DNA of 12,155 bases, from contig JBAPTR010000084.1 in the NCBI GenBank assembly GCA_049282265.1, positions 1 through 12,155 of the forward strand, read 5' to 3'. The stretch is from CAYUCJ01 sp049282265 (GTDB lineage Bacteria; Desulfobacterota; DSM-4660; Desulfatiglandales; Desulfatiglandaceae). The notes beneath the pieces were generated by a model that was given only the letters and a program-made list of their open reading frames with translations, was not told where the DNA came from and ran no database searches. A program made the translations under genes and the position numbers. How positions within the stretch are numbered: the first letter of the stretch is position 1; every line of letters starts with the position of its first letter. Below, in pieces: positions 6,769 to 12,155 of the stretch.

Positions 6769-6929
6769 CAAGCATAACAGCTTGTCTGCGCCTCGGGACA
6801 GAGGACCTCAAGTCTTTCAATAAAATCCTCCCGATCTTTATCGTTTCGGAATATCTTCCGGCGTTCTACCCCCCGAATCATTACATGGGGTAGAACGCCA
6901 GGAGCATCAAGTCGTGCAGTTCTTGGCAT
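6768..6929 (-). pseudogene. N-terminal fragment of a second, different RAYT transposase
   Basis: Read on the minus strand from the ATG at 6929, the peptide begins MPRTARLDAPGVLPHVMIRG and includes ERRKIFRNDKDREDFIERL, the N-terminal signature of another RAYT/Y1 subgroup (it differs from MARIARVVAEGMPHHITQRG of the other copies). Homology runs to CYAW, where family members continue with a hydrophobic strand and the HUH motif NHxH. Here the sequence passes directly into the terminal repeat of the 245-bp element. Only about 54 of some 200-300 residues remain, with neither HUH nor tyrosine motif, so it is inactive. A probable element end lies upstream at 6961-6986. Confidence 0.8.
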
Positions 6930-7254
6930 ATTATAGTCTTAATATCAATCATATATGATGTCAATTAAATTATTAAAGAGCGTCCCGGTATCCACACTCT
7001 CCGCTCATTCCCACATCTATTCTTTCTTTCTGATTCGTGCTATTATTACAGACACACGGGAACCTAAACTTTCAAGACTCCCACCAGATTGGTGAAACCA
7101 TTTGACATAAATGCTACTTTGTGGCAGTGATGTCAAGAAAGCAATCTCTTCCGATGGGGTCCCAATGGCCCTTCAAGGCGTGATGGTGATGGGCCAATGC
7201 AATCGAACCTCCACCACGTGGTCATTGAAACACATCCGTACCAGGAGGTGCCAA
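6930..7254. other. Intergenic region between RAYT remnant and etfB
   Basis: This 325-bp gap has no supported gene. At 6961-6986 the minus strand reads GGGACGCTCTTTAATAATTT, a plausible left end of the RAYT remnant element. A TTGACA at 7102-7107 lacks a good -10 partner at 16-18 bp. The frame of etfB stays open back to 7111, but that stretch lacks an initiation site and does not resemble ETF. Confidence 0.5.
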
Positions 7255-8085
7255 ATGAAAATTCTTGTGCCGGTCAAACGGGTCGTCGACCCGGAAAAAG
7301 CAAACCAGGTTGTTATCAGCAAAGACGGTTCCAGGGTCGAGTCCCAGGAATTGGGCTGGAAACCCAACCCGTTCGATGAGTATGCGGTTGAAGCGGCTTT
7401 GCGGTTGCTTGAAGACCGGGGAACCGGTGAGATGAAAGGAGAAGTTCTGGTGGTCAGCCTCGGACCGGACGAGGCCATCCAGCAAATCCGATGGTGCCTG
7501 GCCATGGGCGCCCATACGGGCATTCTGGTCAAGGCGGAAGACGAAGCGCTGGATGCCTCAGTGGTTGCCCAAACCCTGGCCGCACTGGTGAAAAAAGAAT
7601 CTCCCGATCTCGTCCTCATGGGCAAACAGACCGTTGATGGTGAATCCAACCAGACGGCCCAGATCCTGGCCGAAATCCTGGGATGGCCCCAGGCGACCTT
7701 TGCCGGCCGCATCTCGGCACCGGCGGATCTCAGCCGCGCCACGGTCACCAGGGAAGTGGATGGGGGGACCATCGATATCACCGTCCGGTTTCCGGCGGTA
7801 ATCTCGGTAGACGTCCGGATCGTTACGCCCGAAGGGGTGGACAACCATGTCAGCTCCCAGGACAAACCCTATCAGGAAGGGCCCCGCTACGCCTCCCTGC
7901 GCGGCATCATGAGGGCCAAGAAGATGCCCGTCCGGACCTATGAGATGGCAGACCTGGGTGTCGACACAGAGCGGTTGGTCAACACCCTCTCCTTTTCCGC
8001 GCCGCCCGGGCGGAAGGCAGGCGTAATCCTGGAAACGGTTGAAGAGCTTGTCCAGAAACTAAAGGAAGAAGCCCGGGTCATTTGA
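7255..8085 (+). CDS. etfB: Electron transfer flavoprotein, beta subunit
   Basis: EtfB binds AMP or, in bifurcating types, a second FAD, and with EtfA forms the soluble electron carrier that accepts electrons from acyl-CoA and related dehydrogenases. The 276-residue protein has the normal start MKILVPVKRVVDP, the NPFDEYAVEAALRL segment (38-51), the ETF-beta signature GKQTVDGESNQTAQILAEIL (123-142) and the C-terminal PRYASLRGIMRAKK (210-223). The ATG at 7255 follows AGGAGGTG (7243-7250), which settles the start against the longer open frame from 7111. The gene is followed by etfA after 14 bp, the usual order. No acyl-CoA dehydrogenase, ETF:quinone oxidoreductase or FixX/FixC gene is present. 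Whether this pair is bifurcating cannot be settled by eye. Confidence 0.95.
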   Translation: MKILVPVKRVVDPEKANQVVISKDGSRVESQELGWKPNPFDEYAVEAALRLLEDRGTGEMKGEVLVVSLGPDEAIQQIRWCLAMGAHTGILVKAEDEALDASVVAQTLAALVKKESPDLVLMGKQTVDGESNQTAQILAEILGWPQATFAGRISAPADLSRATVTREVDGGTIDITVRFPAVISVDVRIVTPEGVDNHVSSQDKPYQEGPRYASLRGIMRAKKMPVRTYEMADLGVDTERLVNTLSFSAPPGRKAGVILETVEELVQKLKEEARVI

Positions 8086-8099
8086 GGGGAGAAGGAAAC

Positions 8100-9080
8100 T
8101 TGGACAACATACTGATCATTGCACAAATACTGGATGGACGCGTTAAGAAGGGAACCCATTCCGCCGTGACCTTCGCCTCCCAGGTAGCCAAGGTCTCCGG
8201 CGGAACTTACACCATTTTGGCTTTGGGCAGTGACCTGAGCGGTCAGACCGATGCCCTGAGCAGACTTGGAGCCGAAAAGGTCCTGTTGGCAGAAGCCGCC
8301 GACCTGGATCAGGCACTGGCGGAGAGGTGGGCGCCCATCATCGAGGACGTGGTGACGGCCGGCCGCTACCGGATCATCGTAAGCCCCTCGTCGACCACGG
8401 CCAAGGATGTCCTGCCGAGATTGTCACACAGACTCAAAGCCGGTATGGCCAGCGATGTGATCGGTGTCACTTTCCAAGAGAGCGGAATGCTTTTTCTGCG
8501 TCCCCTCTACGCCGGCAATGTGAATGCCACGGTTGAAATCGTTACGGACATCAAGGTGATCACGGTGCGGCAAACCGAATTTGCTCCGTTTGAGCCTCTG
8601 GAATCCCAAAGCCCGGTCGAGAAGATCGATGTTTCCTCTCCATCGGAGCTCTTGAAACGCATAGAATTCAACTCCTTTGACAAGTCCGTCTCCGAGCGAC
8701 CTGACCTCATCGAGGCCAGGGTCGTCGTATCAGGGGGCCGGGGCCTTAAGTCATCTGAAAACTTCAGGATCATAGAGGAACTTGCAGACCTGCTTGGAGG
8801 AGCTGTGGGGGCAACGAGGGCCGCAGTGGATTCGGGTTTTATGCACAATGATTTCCAGGTGGGGCAGACCGGGAAAATCGTAGCACCGGATCTCTATGTG
8901 GCCGTCGGTCTTTCCGGGGCCATCCAGCACGTGGCGGGTATGAAATCGTCCAAGGTGATCGTGGCCATCAACAGCGACGAAGATGCCCCCATATTTCAGG
9001 TGGCCGATTACGGTATCGTGGCCGATCTTTTCAAGGCTGTTCCCCTGATGATAGAAGAGATCAAGAAACGAGGAGATTGA
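8100..9080 (+). CDS. etfA: Electron transfer flavoprotein, alpha subunit
   Basis: EtfA carries the redox FAD of the ETF heterodimer. Starting from a TTG at 8100, preceded by AGGGGA and GAAGGA, the protein of 326 residues begins MDNILIIAQILDGRVKK, matching the family start (MxNILVIAEHRDGxL); an upstream in-frame TTG at 8082 overlaps the etfB stop and would add six atypical residues. The N-terminal ETF domain (1-180) is followed by the C-terminal FAD domain. The latter shows VVSGGRGLKSSENF (209-222), AAVDSGF, QVGQTGKIVAPDLYVAVGLS (253-272), SGAIQHVAGM and PIFQVADYGIVAD (297-309), so FAD binding should be intact. It forms an operon with etfB. A remnant of an unrelated gene follows on the opposite strand 6 bp after the stop. 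Confidence 0.95.
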   Translation: MDNILIIAQILDGRVKKGTHSAVTFASQVAKVSGGTYTILALGSDLSGQTDALSRLGAEKVLLAEAADLDQALAERWAPIIEDVVTAGRYRIIVSPSSTTAKDVLPRLSHRLKAGMASDVIGVTFQESGMLFLRPLYAGNVNATVEIVTDIKVITVRQTEFAPFEPLESQSPVEKIDVSSPSELLKRIEFNSFDKSVSERPDLIEARVVVSGGRGLKSSENFRIIEELADLLGGAVGATRAAVDSGFMHNDFQVGQTGKIVAPDLYVAVGLSGAIQHVAGMKSSKVIVAINSDEDAPIFQVADYGIVADLFKAVPLMIEEIKKRGD

Positions 9081-9086
9081 TCTGGA

Positions 9087-9188
9087 TTTCACCCAATCAC
9101 CGCCATAATAGTCTTCCGCCACAACCCGTAAGGGAAATCCGTGTTTTTTCGGCAATGAGAAAGACATGGGGTCACCCATGTGCTTCAC
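9087..9188 (-). pseudogene. Remnant of a molybdopterin oxidoreductase (sulfite oxidase-like) gene
   Basis: On the minus strand the 34-codon stretch reads KHMGDPMSFSLPK then HGFPLRVVAEDYYGGDWVK. The HGFPLR(V/L)...YG..WVK pattern is the conserved end of the Oxidored_molyb domain (PF00174) found in sulfite oxidase and YedY-like enzymes, which bind molybdopterin. Only this segment remains; the cofactor cysteine region and the rest of the protein are absent on both sides. The open frame continues antisense into etfA, but that part is only a shadow of etfA. It is a gene fossil, and shows that the sequence next to etfA was rearranged. The family call rests on one motif. Confidence 0.55.
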
Positions 9189-9284
9189 TCAATTAATCCT
9201 ATCTGAGAGTCAAAGGGAAAATTCGAAATAGATTGAGATATCTGTTGAACGTATAAAATAGAAATGGTATCGTATTTTTGTCAT

Positions 9285-9346
9285 TTCTAAAATTCATTAC
9301 ACCGCTGCGGACTTCGTCCGCCGCGCGGGTGAAGATCTTGTTAGGC
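9285..9346 (+). other. Hairpin-containing palindromic stretch, weakly attC-like
   Basis: A perfect 6-bp stem with 3-nt loop (GCGGAC TTC GTCCGC, 9307-9321) is nested in further partial pairing, CACC.GC with GCGGGTG. The stretch ends in GTTAGGC (9340-9346), which fits the integron R' core GTTRRRY. The opposite core at 9285-9291 (TTCTAAA) fits RYYYAAC at only 5 of 7 positions. It may equally be a leader hairpin or terminator-like structure. The region from 9189 to 9284 contains nothing I can assign. Confidence 0.25.
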
Positions 9347-9365
9347 CGCACGGAGGAGGAACGAG

Positions 9366-9440
9366 ATGGGTCTTCTATCGTGGATTATCCTCGGTCTCAT
9401 TGTCGGAGCACTCGCCAAGTGGTGTATAAAGGGGGCATAA
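9366..9440 (+). pseudogene. Truncated GlsB/YeaQ/YmgE-type membrane protein
   Basis: A strong ribosome-binding site (GGAGGAGG) precedes ATG and a 24-codon frame reading MGLLSWIILGLIVGALAKW, then CIKGA and a stop. The first 19 residues are the canonical first membrane helix of transglycosylase-associated/GlsB family proteins, which normally run to about 80 residues with three helices and a glycine-rich loop. After W19 the sequence departs, so two helices are missing. The stop at 9438-9440 is three bases before the ATG of the next membrane protein gene, so a deletion may have joined the two. The remaining peptide could still be made as a single-pass membrane peptide, but there is no evidence for that. 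Confidence 0.7.
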
Positions 9441-9443
9441 GTC

Positions 9444-9860
9444 ATGTTTGGGCCGAGTTCCGCTGAGAGAGTCCTATCCCACGTCATCCGGTGGCTGCTT
9501 CTCGCCCTGGGCATCTGGGTGGCGGCAAAGCTGGTCGGTGGGATTCATCTTGTTGGTTGGCAGAGTACGTTAATCGTGGCCGCCATCCTCGGGTTACTCA
9601 ACGCCTTCTTGAAGCCGGTGATCTGCCTGATAGCGCTTCCCTTGACGATCCTCACGTTGGGACTGTTCAGCATCGTAATTAATTCCGGCTTGCTGTTCCT
9701 GACTTCCTGGATAGCTAAGCACTTCAGCAGCATTCACTTCCACGTCGATAATTTCCTCGCGGCAGTTTTCGGGGCCATTATCATCAGCATTGTCAGCATC
9801 CTCGTTCATTTCTTCATTAATCCCGACAAGATCTCCCATGGTCTCGCCAAGGGCCGTTAA
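9444..9860 (+). CDS. YvlD-like small membrane protein (phage holin family 4 superfamily, PF04020)
   Basis: This 138-residue protein has four hydrophobic segments (about 12-33, 40-58, 60-90 and 104-126). It carries the family hallmark LLNAFLKPVICLIALPLTIL (51-70), followed by TLGLFSIVINSGLLFL: N..(I/L)KP....(L/I)..P...LTLGLF..VIN is typical of YvlD/DUF360 proteins, ubiquitous in bacterial chromosomes and often stress-associated. Despite the superfamily name there is no endolysin or phage gene nearby, so a lysis role is unlikely. The ATG is only three bases after the stop of the truncated GlsB-like frame, and a purine-rich GGGGG stretch serves as a weak ribosome-binding site. The C-terminus is basic (LAKGR). 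The two neighbours together suggest a former envelope-stress gene pair. Confidence 0.85.
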   Translation: MFGPSSAERVLSHVIRWLLLALGIWVAAKLVGGIHLVGWQSTLIVAAILGLLNAFLKPVICLIALPLTILTLGLFSIVINSGLLFLTSWIAKHFSSIHFHVDNFLAAVFGAIIISIVSILVHFFINPDKISHGLAKGR

Positions 9861-9923
9861 ACGTACGCCCGCTCAGATCGTCTGGGGAGTCCTCAAATTC
9901 AAATTCCGGGGACAGAAATTCAG

Positions 9924-9946
9924 AAATTCCGGGGACAGTATATTTA
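9924..9946 (+). repeat. Left end repeat of the RAYT element
   Basis: This is one arm of the inverted pair with 10651-10672. Its core GGGGACAGTATATTTA recurs at 6402-6417 ahead of the truncated RAYT copy. Confidence 0.8.
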
Positions 9947-9982
9947 TTGACTTAAATGCAAGATGGGCCCTATGCTTTTGAC

Positions 9983-10654
9983 ATGGCCAGAATTGCAAGA
10001 GTGGTGGCGGAAGGCATGCCGCACCATATTACACAGCGTGGCAACAGACGACAGAAGACCTTTTTTTCAGATGAGGACTATGCCGCCTATATTGATCTCA
10101 TGGCACAATGGTGCCGGAAATATGCTGTGGATATATGGGCCTATTGTTTGATGCCGAATCATATTCATCTGATTGCCGTGCCTGGAAAGAAGGAGAATCT
10201 CAGGCTGGCCATCGGGGAGGCGCATCGCCGGTATACCCGTCGTATCAATTTCAGGGAAGGCTGGCGTGGACATTTGTGGCAGGAGCGATTTTCTTCTTTT
10301 GTGATGGATGAGCGTTATCTGCTGGCATGTACCCGGTATATTGAGAACAACCCTGTTCGCGCAAGACTGTCTGGACATCCGGAGCAATGGCGTTGGAGCA
10401 GCGCTGCCGCCCATATATCCGGTCGAGATGATACATTGGTAAACGTAGCCCCCCTGCTTTCGATCATCAAAGGCGACTGGGGGGATTTTTTGGCGGAAGC
10501 AATATCGTCTGCGGAACTTGACGACATCCGCAAGCATGAACAAACAGGTCGCCCCTTGGGCGATGTATCTTTTGTGTCGCACTTGGAACACTTGCTTGGC
10601 AGGGAATTACGGCCCCGAAAAGCAGGGAGAAAACCAAGAAAGAACGGTAATTAA
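9983..10654 (+). CDS. REP-associated tyrosine transposase (RAYT, Y1_Tnp)
   Basis: This is a 223-residue single-strand transposase of the HUH superfamily (PF01797, IS200/IS605-related), which nicks and joins REP-type hairpins. It carries the metal-binding HUH pair H60 and H62 in MPNHIHLIAV and a candidate nucleophile tyrosine Y119 in TRYIENNPVRARL, the usual YxxxNPVRA context. Other family hallmarks are the GHLWQERFSS strand (96-105) and the WRWSSAAAH segment (137-144). The C-terminus is basic (RPRKAGRKPRK), as expected for DNA binding. The start at 9983 (MARIARVVAEG) matches the family start and the copy at 6458; an upstream ATG at 9956 would add nine unconserved residues. All catalytic residues are present, so the gene looks functional. 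Confidence 0.92.
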   Translation: MARIARVVAEGMPHHITQRGNRRQKTFFSDEDYAAYIDLMAQWCRKYAVDIWAYCLMPNHIHLIAVPGKKENLRLAIGEAHRRYTRRINFREGWRGHLWQERFSSFVMDERYLLACTRYIENNPVRARLSGHPEQWRWSSAAAHISGRDDTLVNVAPLLSIIKGDWGDFLAEAISSAELDDIRKHEQTGRPLGDVSFVSHLEHLLGRELRPRKAGRKPRKNGN

Positions 10655-10672
10655 TATACTGTCCCCGGAATT
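10651..10672 (+). repeat. Right end repeat of the RAYT element
   Basis: This is the inverted counterpart of the left end at 9924-9946, overlapping the last codons of the transposase gene. The sequence from 10673 to 10811 is AT-rich with no supported gene. Confidence 0.78.
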
Positions 10673-10811
10673 CACTGTTAGCTCTTTTCAGGAAATAGAC
10701 AAAAGTTAAAATGCTGTTGCTTTTTCTTTCAACAGATTGGAATTTCAATGCTCTTTTCATCACTCATTAATAGCTTTATTCGTGTTGCCTTGGTTTATGT
10801 GGTGTTTGGTT

Positions 10812-12083
10812 TTAAAATAACCTACTGAAAACATGAGAAATATACATTGGGTTGTAAGCGTACTCATTTGCCGGAAGATCCGTTAATGAGTACGCTTGAG
10901 AATGCAAATGGTACAATCTCAGTTTGAAATAGGCCATATCCCGAAATCCGTAGGCCTGACGTTTGAGGGTTTTGATCTTATTATTGATTCCTTCGACAAG
11001 CCCGGAAGAGATCCGGAAGAAGTAATAGTTCAAAAGTCCATGGCTATGGTGCATGAGTGTCTTGGCAACCTTTTCGAGCTGTTTGATGCCTGAGTTTTCC
11101 GCATCTGTGCACCATGCATCCAGGAATGAGATGGCCTCCTGGATAGAGTCTTTTTCCCAGAAGTCTCTCAGTTGTTCCTTCATCGTATGGACGGTGAAAA
11201 GCGGTGTGTTGGCATCTAGCAGACTCTGGAGTCGATCCTGTTTCTCCTCATTGAGCTTTTCATAGTTCTTTAGGAGAAGGAACCGTGTGCCTTTGAGGAC
11301 CTGTTTCCCTTTATCATCGAGTTGGGCTTGCTGCTCCCTTCGTACTTCCTCGATGGCTTTATTCAAGAGGGCTGAGACGTGGTAATGATCAAAGACTATA
11401 GGGACAAAAGGAAGATGGGTCTCAACCGCAGAGATATATCCCGTACTCATGTCCATTGCAATGGCCGCAAGCCCGGGTGCTCTTCTTTTCAGCACCTTCA
11501 GAAAAAGCTCGATGTCCAGTCTACTCTTTCCCTAAACGGCATGCAGAATACGACCGGATTCAAGGTCCACGAAGATGCTCATATAGGAATGTCCTTTGCG
11601 GATACTGAACTCGTCTATGCCAAGATATCTCAGGTTTTTCAATGGGGGCGCCTTGTATCTTCTCCTCAGGTATTCCTTATGGATATCCTTGATCACATCC
11701 CATCCAACAGAGAGTACTTTGGCTGTCCCCGAAATGGTCATCCAGTGAAGCAAATCTATAGCGAACCTGGCAAACCGTTTTGTATGTCTCCTTTTGCCTT
11801 TGACGAAATGGAGCTTCGGCCATCGCAAACAACCGCAATCCTCACAACGAATCCGCCAGATCTTCAGAACCAGGAATGTCTGGCGACTACCAATGGGAAT
11901 CATTCTCAAAATTCGTTTTTTCGAGCCCTTACGGCGAACGGTTTTCCAGCTATGACAGACCGGACAACATTCCAAGGAGGAGGTAACTTCTGCATGGAAA
12001 ATAGTCGTGCCTCCCTTGTACTCGATGGAATTATACTTGACTCCTTTCAAACCAAAAGCATGATAGAGCAATGAGGTGGACAT
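10812..12083 (-). pseudogene. ISL3-family transposase interrupted by one in-frame amber codon
   Basis: Read through the TAG at 11534-11532, the frame encodes 423 residues, the usual ISL3 transposase size. The N-terminal zinc ribbon (C40-P-V-C43 and C80-E-D-C83) is followed by a helix-turn-helix region. The DDE domain has D157 in LGIDEFS, D232 in FDHYHV and E364 in GLVEGINNKIK, so all three catalytic acids are present. The TAG is codon 184, in GRILHAV-stop-GKSRL, where ISL3 relatives usually have glutamate (VEG); a single GAG to TAG change would explain it. No frameshift is present. AAAGGAGG lies ahead of the ATG at 12083. The last 25 or so residues lie beyond the probable left IS end at 10888, so the native stop codon seems lost. 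Most likely a recently inactivated copy. Confidence 0.88.
10856..10897. repeat. 13-bp perfect palindrome at the left IS end
   Basis: AAGCGTACTCATT (10856-10868) and AATGAGTACGCTT (10885-10897) are perfect inverted copies separated by 16 bases. The inner arm contains the probable left IS end; the outer arm repeats the right-end sequence plus ATT. It could be a subterminal hairpin of the IS, a junction between IS ends, or part of the target site. Confidence 0.75.
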
Positions 12084-12155
12084 GGTTGCTTCCTCCTTTG
12101 TTGGGATACTCAGGAAGATAGCAGCCTACACACCTCTTTTCAATTAAGCGTACTC
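10888..12155 (-). mobile_element. ISL3-family insertion sequence (about 1.27 kb, ends tentative)
   Basis: GAGTACGCTT at 10888-10897 is the exact reverse complement of AAGCGTACTC at 12146-12155, the last bases of the window, which frames the transposase gene as expected for terminal inverted repeats. Beyond these 10 bp the two ends share little, and ISL3 ends usually start with GG, so the true termini may lie further out. The 8-bp target duplication typical of the family cannot be tested because the window ends at the right end. Confidence 0.6.

Larger units (their letters stand above)
9901..10672 (+). mobile_element. Complete RAYT element with GGGGACAG-type inverted ends
   Basis: The gene is bracketed by AATTCCGGGGACAGTATATT (9925-9944) on the left and its near-perfect reverse complement AATATACTGTCCCCGGAATT (10653-10672) on the right. 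A second partial left end, AAATTCCGGGGACAG (9901-9915), lies in direct repeat just outside it, hinting at a previous or nested insertion end. These extragenic palindromic-type ends are what RAYT transposases recognise. The same left end precedes the fragment at 6395. Confidence 0.82.

Noticed and set aside
7102..7130. TTGACA at 7102 as an etfB promoter
   Set aside because: At 17 bp the facing hexamer is CAGTGA, and neighbouring spacings are no better, so no -10 box supports it.
7111..7254. N-terminal extension of etfB by 48 codons
   Set aside because: The extension does not resemble ETF, lacks a start site, and AGGAGGTG just before 7255 marks the canonical MKILVPVKR start.
7173..7865. A 230-codon minus-strand frame across etfB
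   Set aside because: It is a codon-bias shadow of etfB with no recognisable motif.
9444..9860. Phage holin and hence a prophage
   Set aside because: The protein belongs to the YvlD-type chromosomal branch of the superfamily, and no lysin, capsid, integrase or other phage gene is nearby.
10820..10865. A second tandem ISL3 copy ending at 10865
   Set aside because: Only 10 bp of the right-end motif are shared; the preceding bases do not match the interior of the right end at 12120-12145.
1..12155. CRISPR arrays, tRNA or rRNA genes, retron or other defence modules
   Set aside because: No regularly spaced repeats, cloverleaf-like segments, reverse transcriptase or nuclease genes were found on either strand.

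Overview
The window looks like a stretch of a mesophilic Gram-negative chromosome with a lot of mobile-element debris. The gene types fit a sulfate-reducer-like member of the Desulfobacterota: a multi-receiver hybrid kinase with an HPt domain, a stand-alone etfBA pair, a TrpXYS-type ABC importer, RAYT transposases with GGGGACAG ends, and an ISL3 element. That placement is inference; there is no rRNA or marker gene here. No CRISPR array, tRNA, rRNA or phage structural module was seen.

Layout. 1-1567: the 3' part of a hybrid sensor kinase (ATPase G2 box, two receivers, HPt) followed, with a 4-base overlap, by a response regulator cut off after about 24 codons. 1537-1781: a 245-bp element with imperfect 31-bp terminal inverted repeats, sitting exactly where the regulator is cut. 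1860-2084: the orphan C-terminal end of a UvrD/Rep-type helicase. 2262-3313: a translationally coupled pair, a SnoaL/NTF2-like protein and an isochorismatase-family cysteine hydrolase, with a good promoter upstream. 3329-6168 (minus): a complete three-gene ABC importer operon (binding protein, permease, ATPase) with its own promoter, converging on the hydrolase gene with 15 bp between them.

6395-6986 is a scrap yard: a 5' fragment of one RAYT element, a truncated second copy of the 245-bp element, and a 5' fragment of a different RAYT in the opposite orientation. 7255-9080: etfB-etfA, the two subunits of electron transfer flavoprotein. 9087-9440: a short remnant of a molybdopterin oxidoreductase gene, a hairpin-bearing and weakly attC-like stretch, and a truncated GlsB/YeaQ-type membrane gene. 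9444-9860: an intact YvlD-type small membrane protein. 9901-10672: a full-length RAYT element with inverted ends, nearly identical to the fragment at 6395. 10812-12155 (minus): an ISL3-family insertion sequence whose transposase carries one in-frame amber codon.

Functionally, the intact chromosomal content is two-component signalling, uptake of a small organic solute, a small hydrolase operon and flavin-based electron transfer. The partner dehydrogenases that would feed EtfAB are not in the window. The most notable pattern is that nearly every mobile-element boundary coincides with a broken gene, which points to repeated insertion and deletion. I see no convincing new defence or catalytic system. 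The best leads are the 245-bp non-autonomous element, a heptanucleotide repeat inside the kinase receiver domain, and the amber-interrupted transposase.
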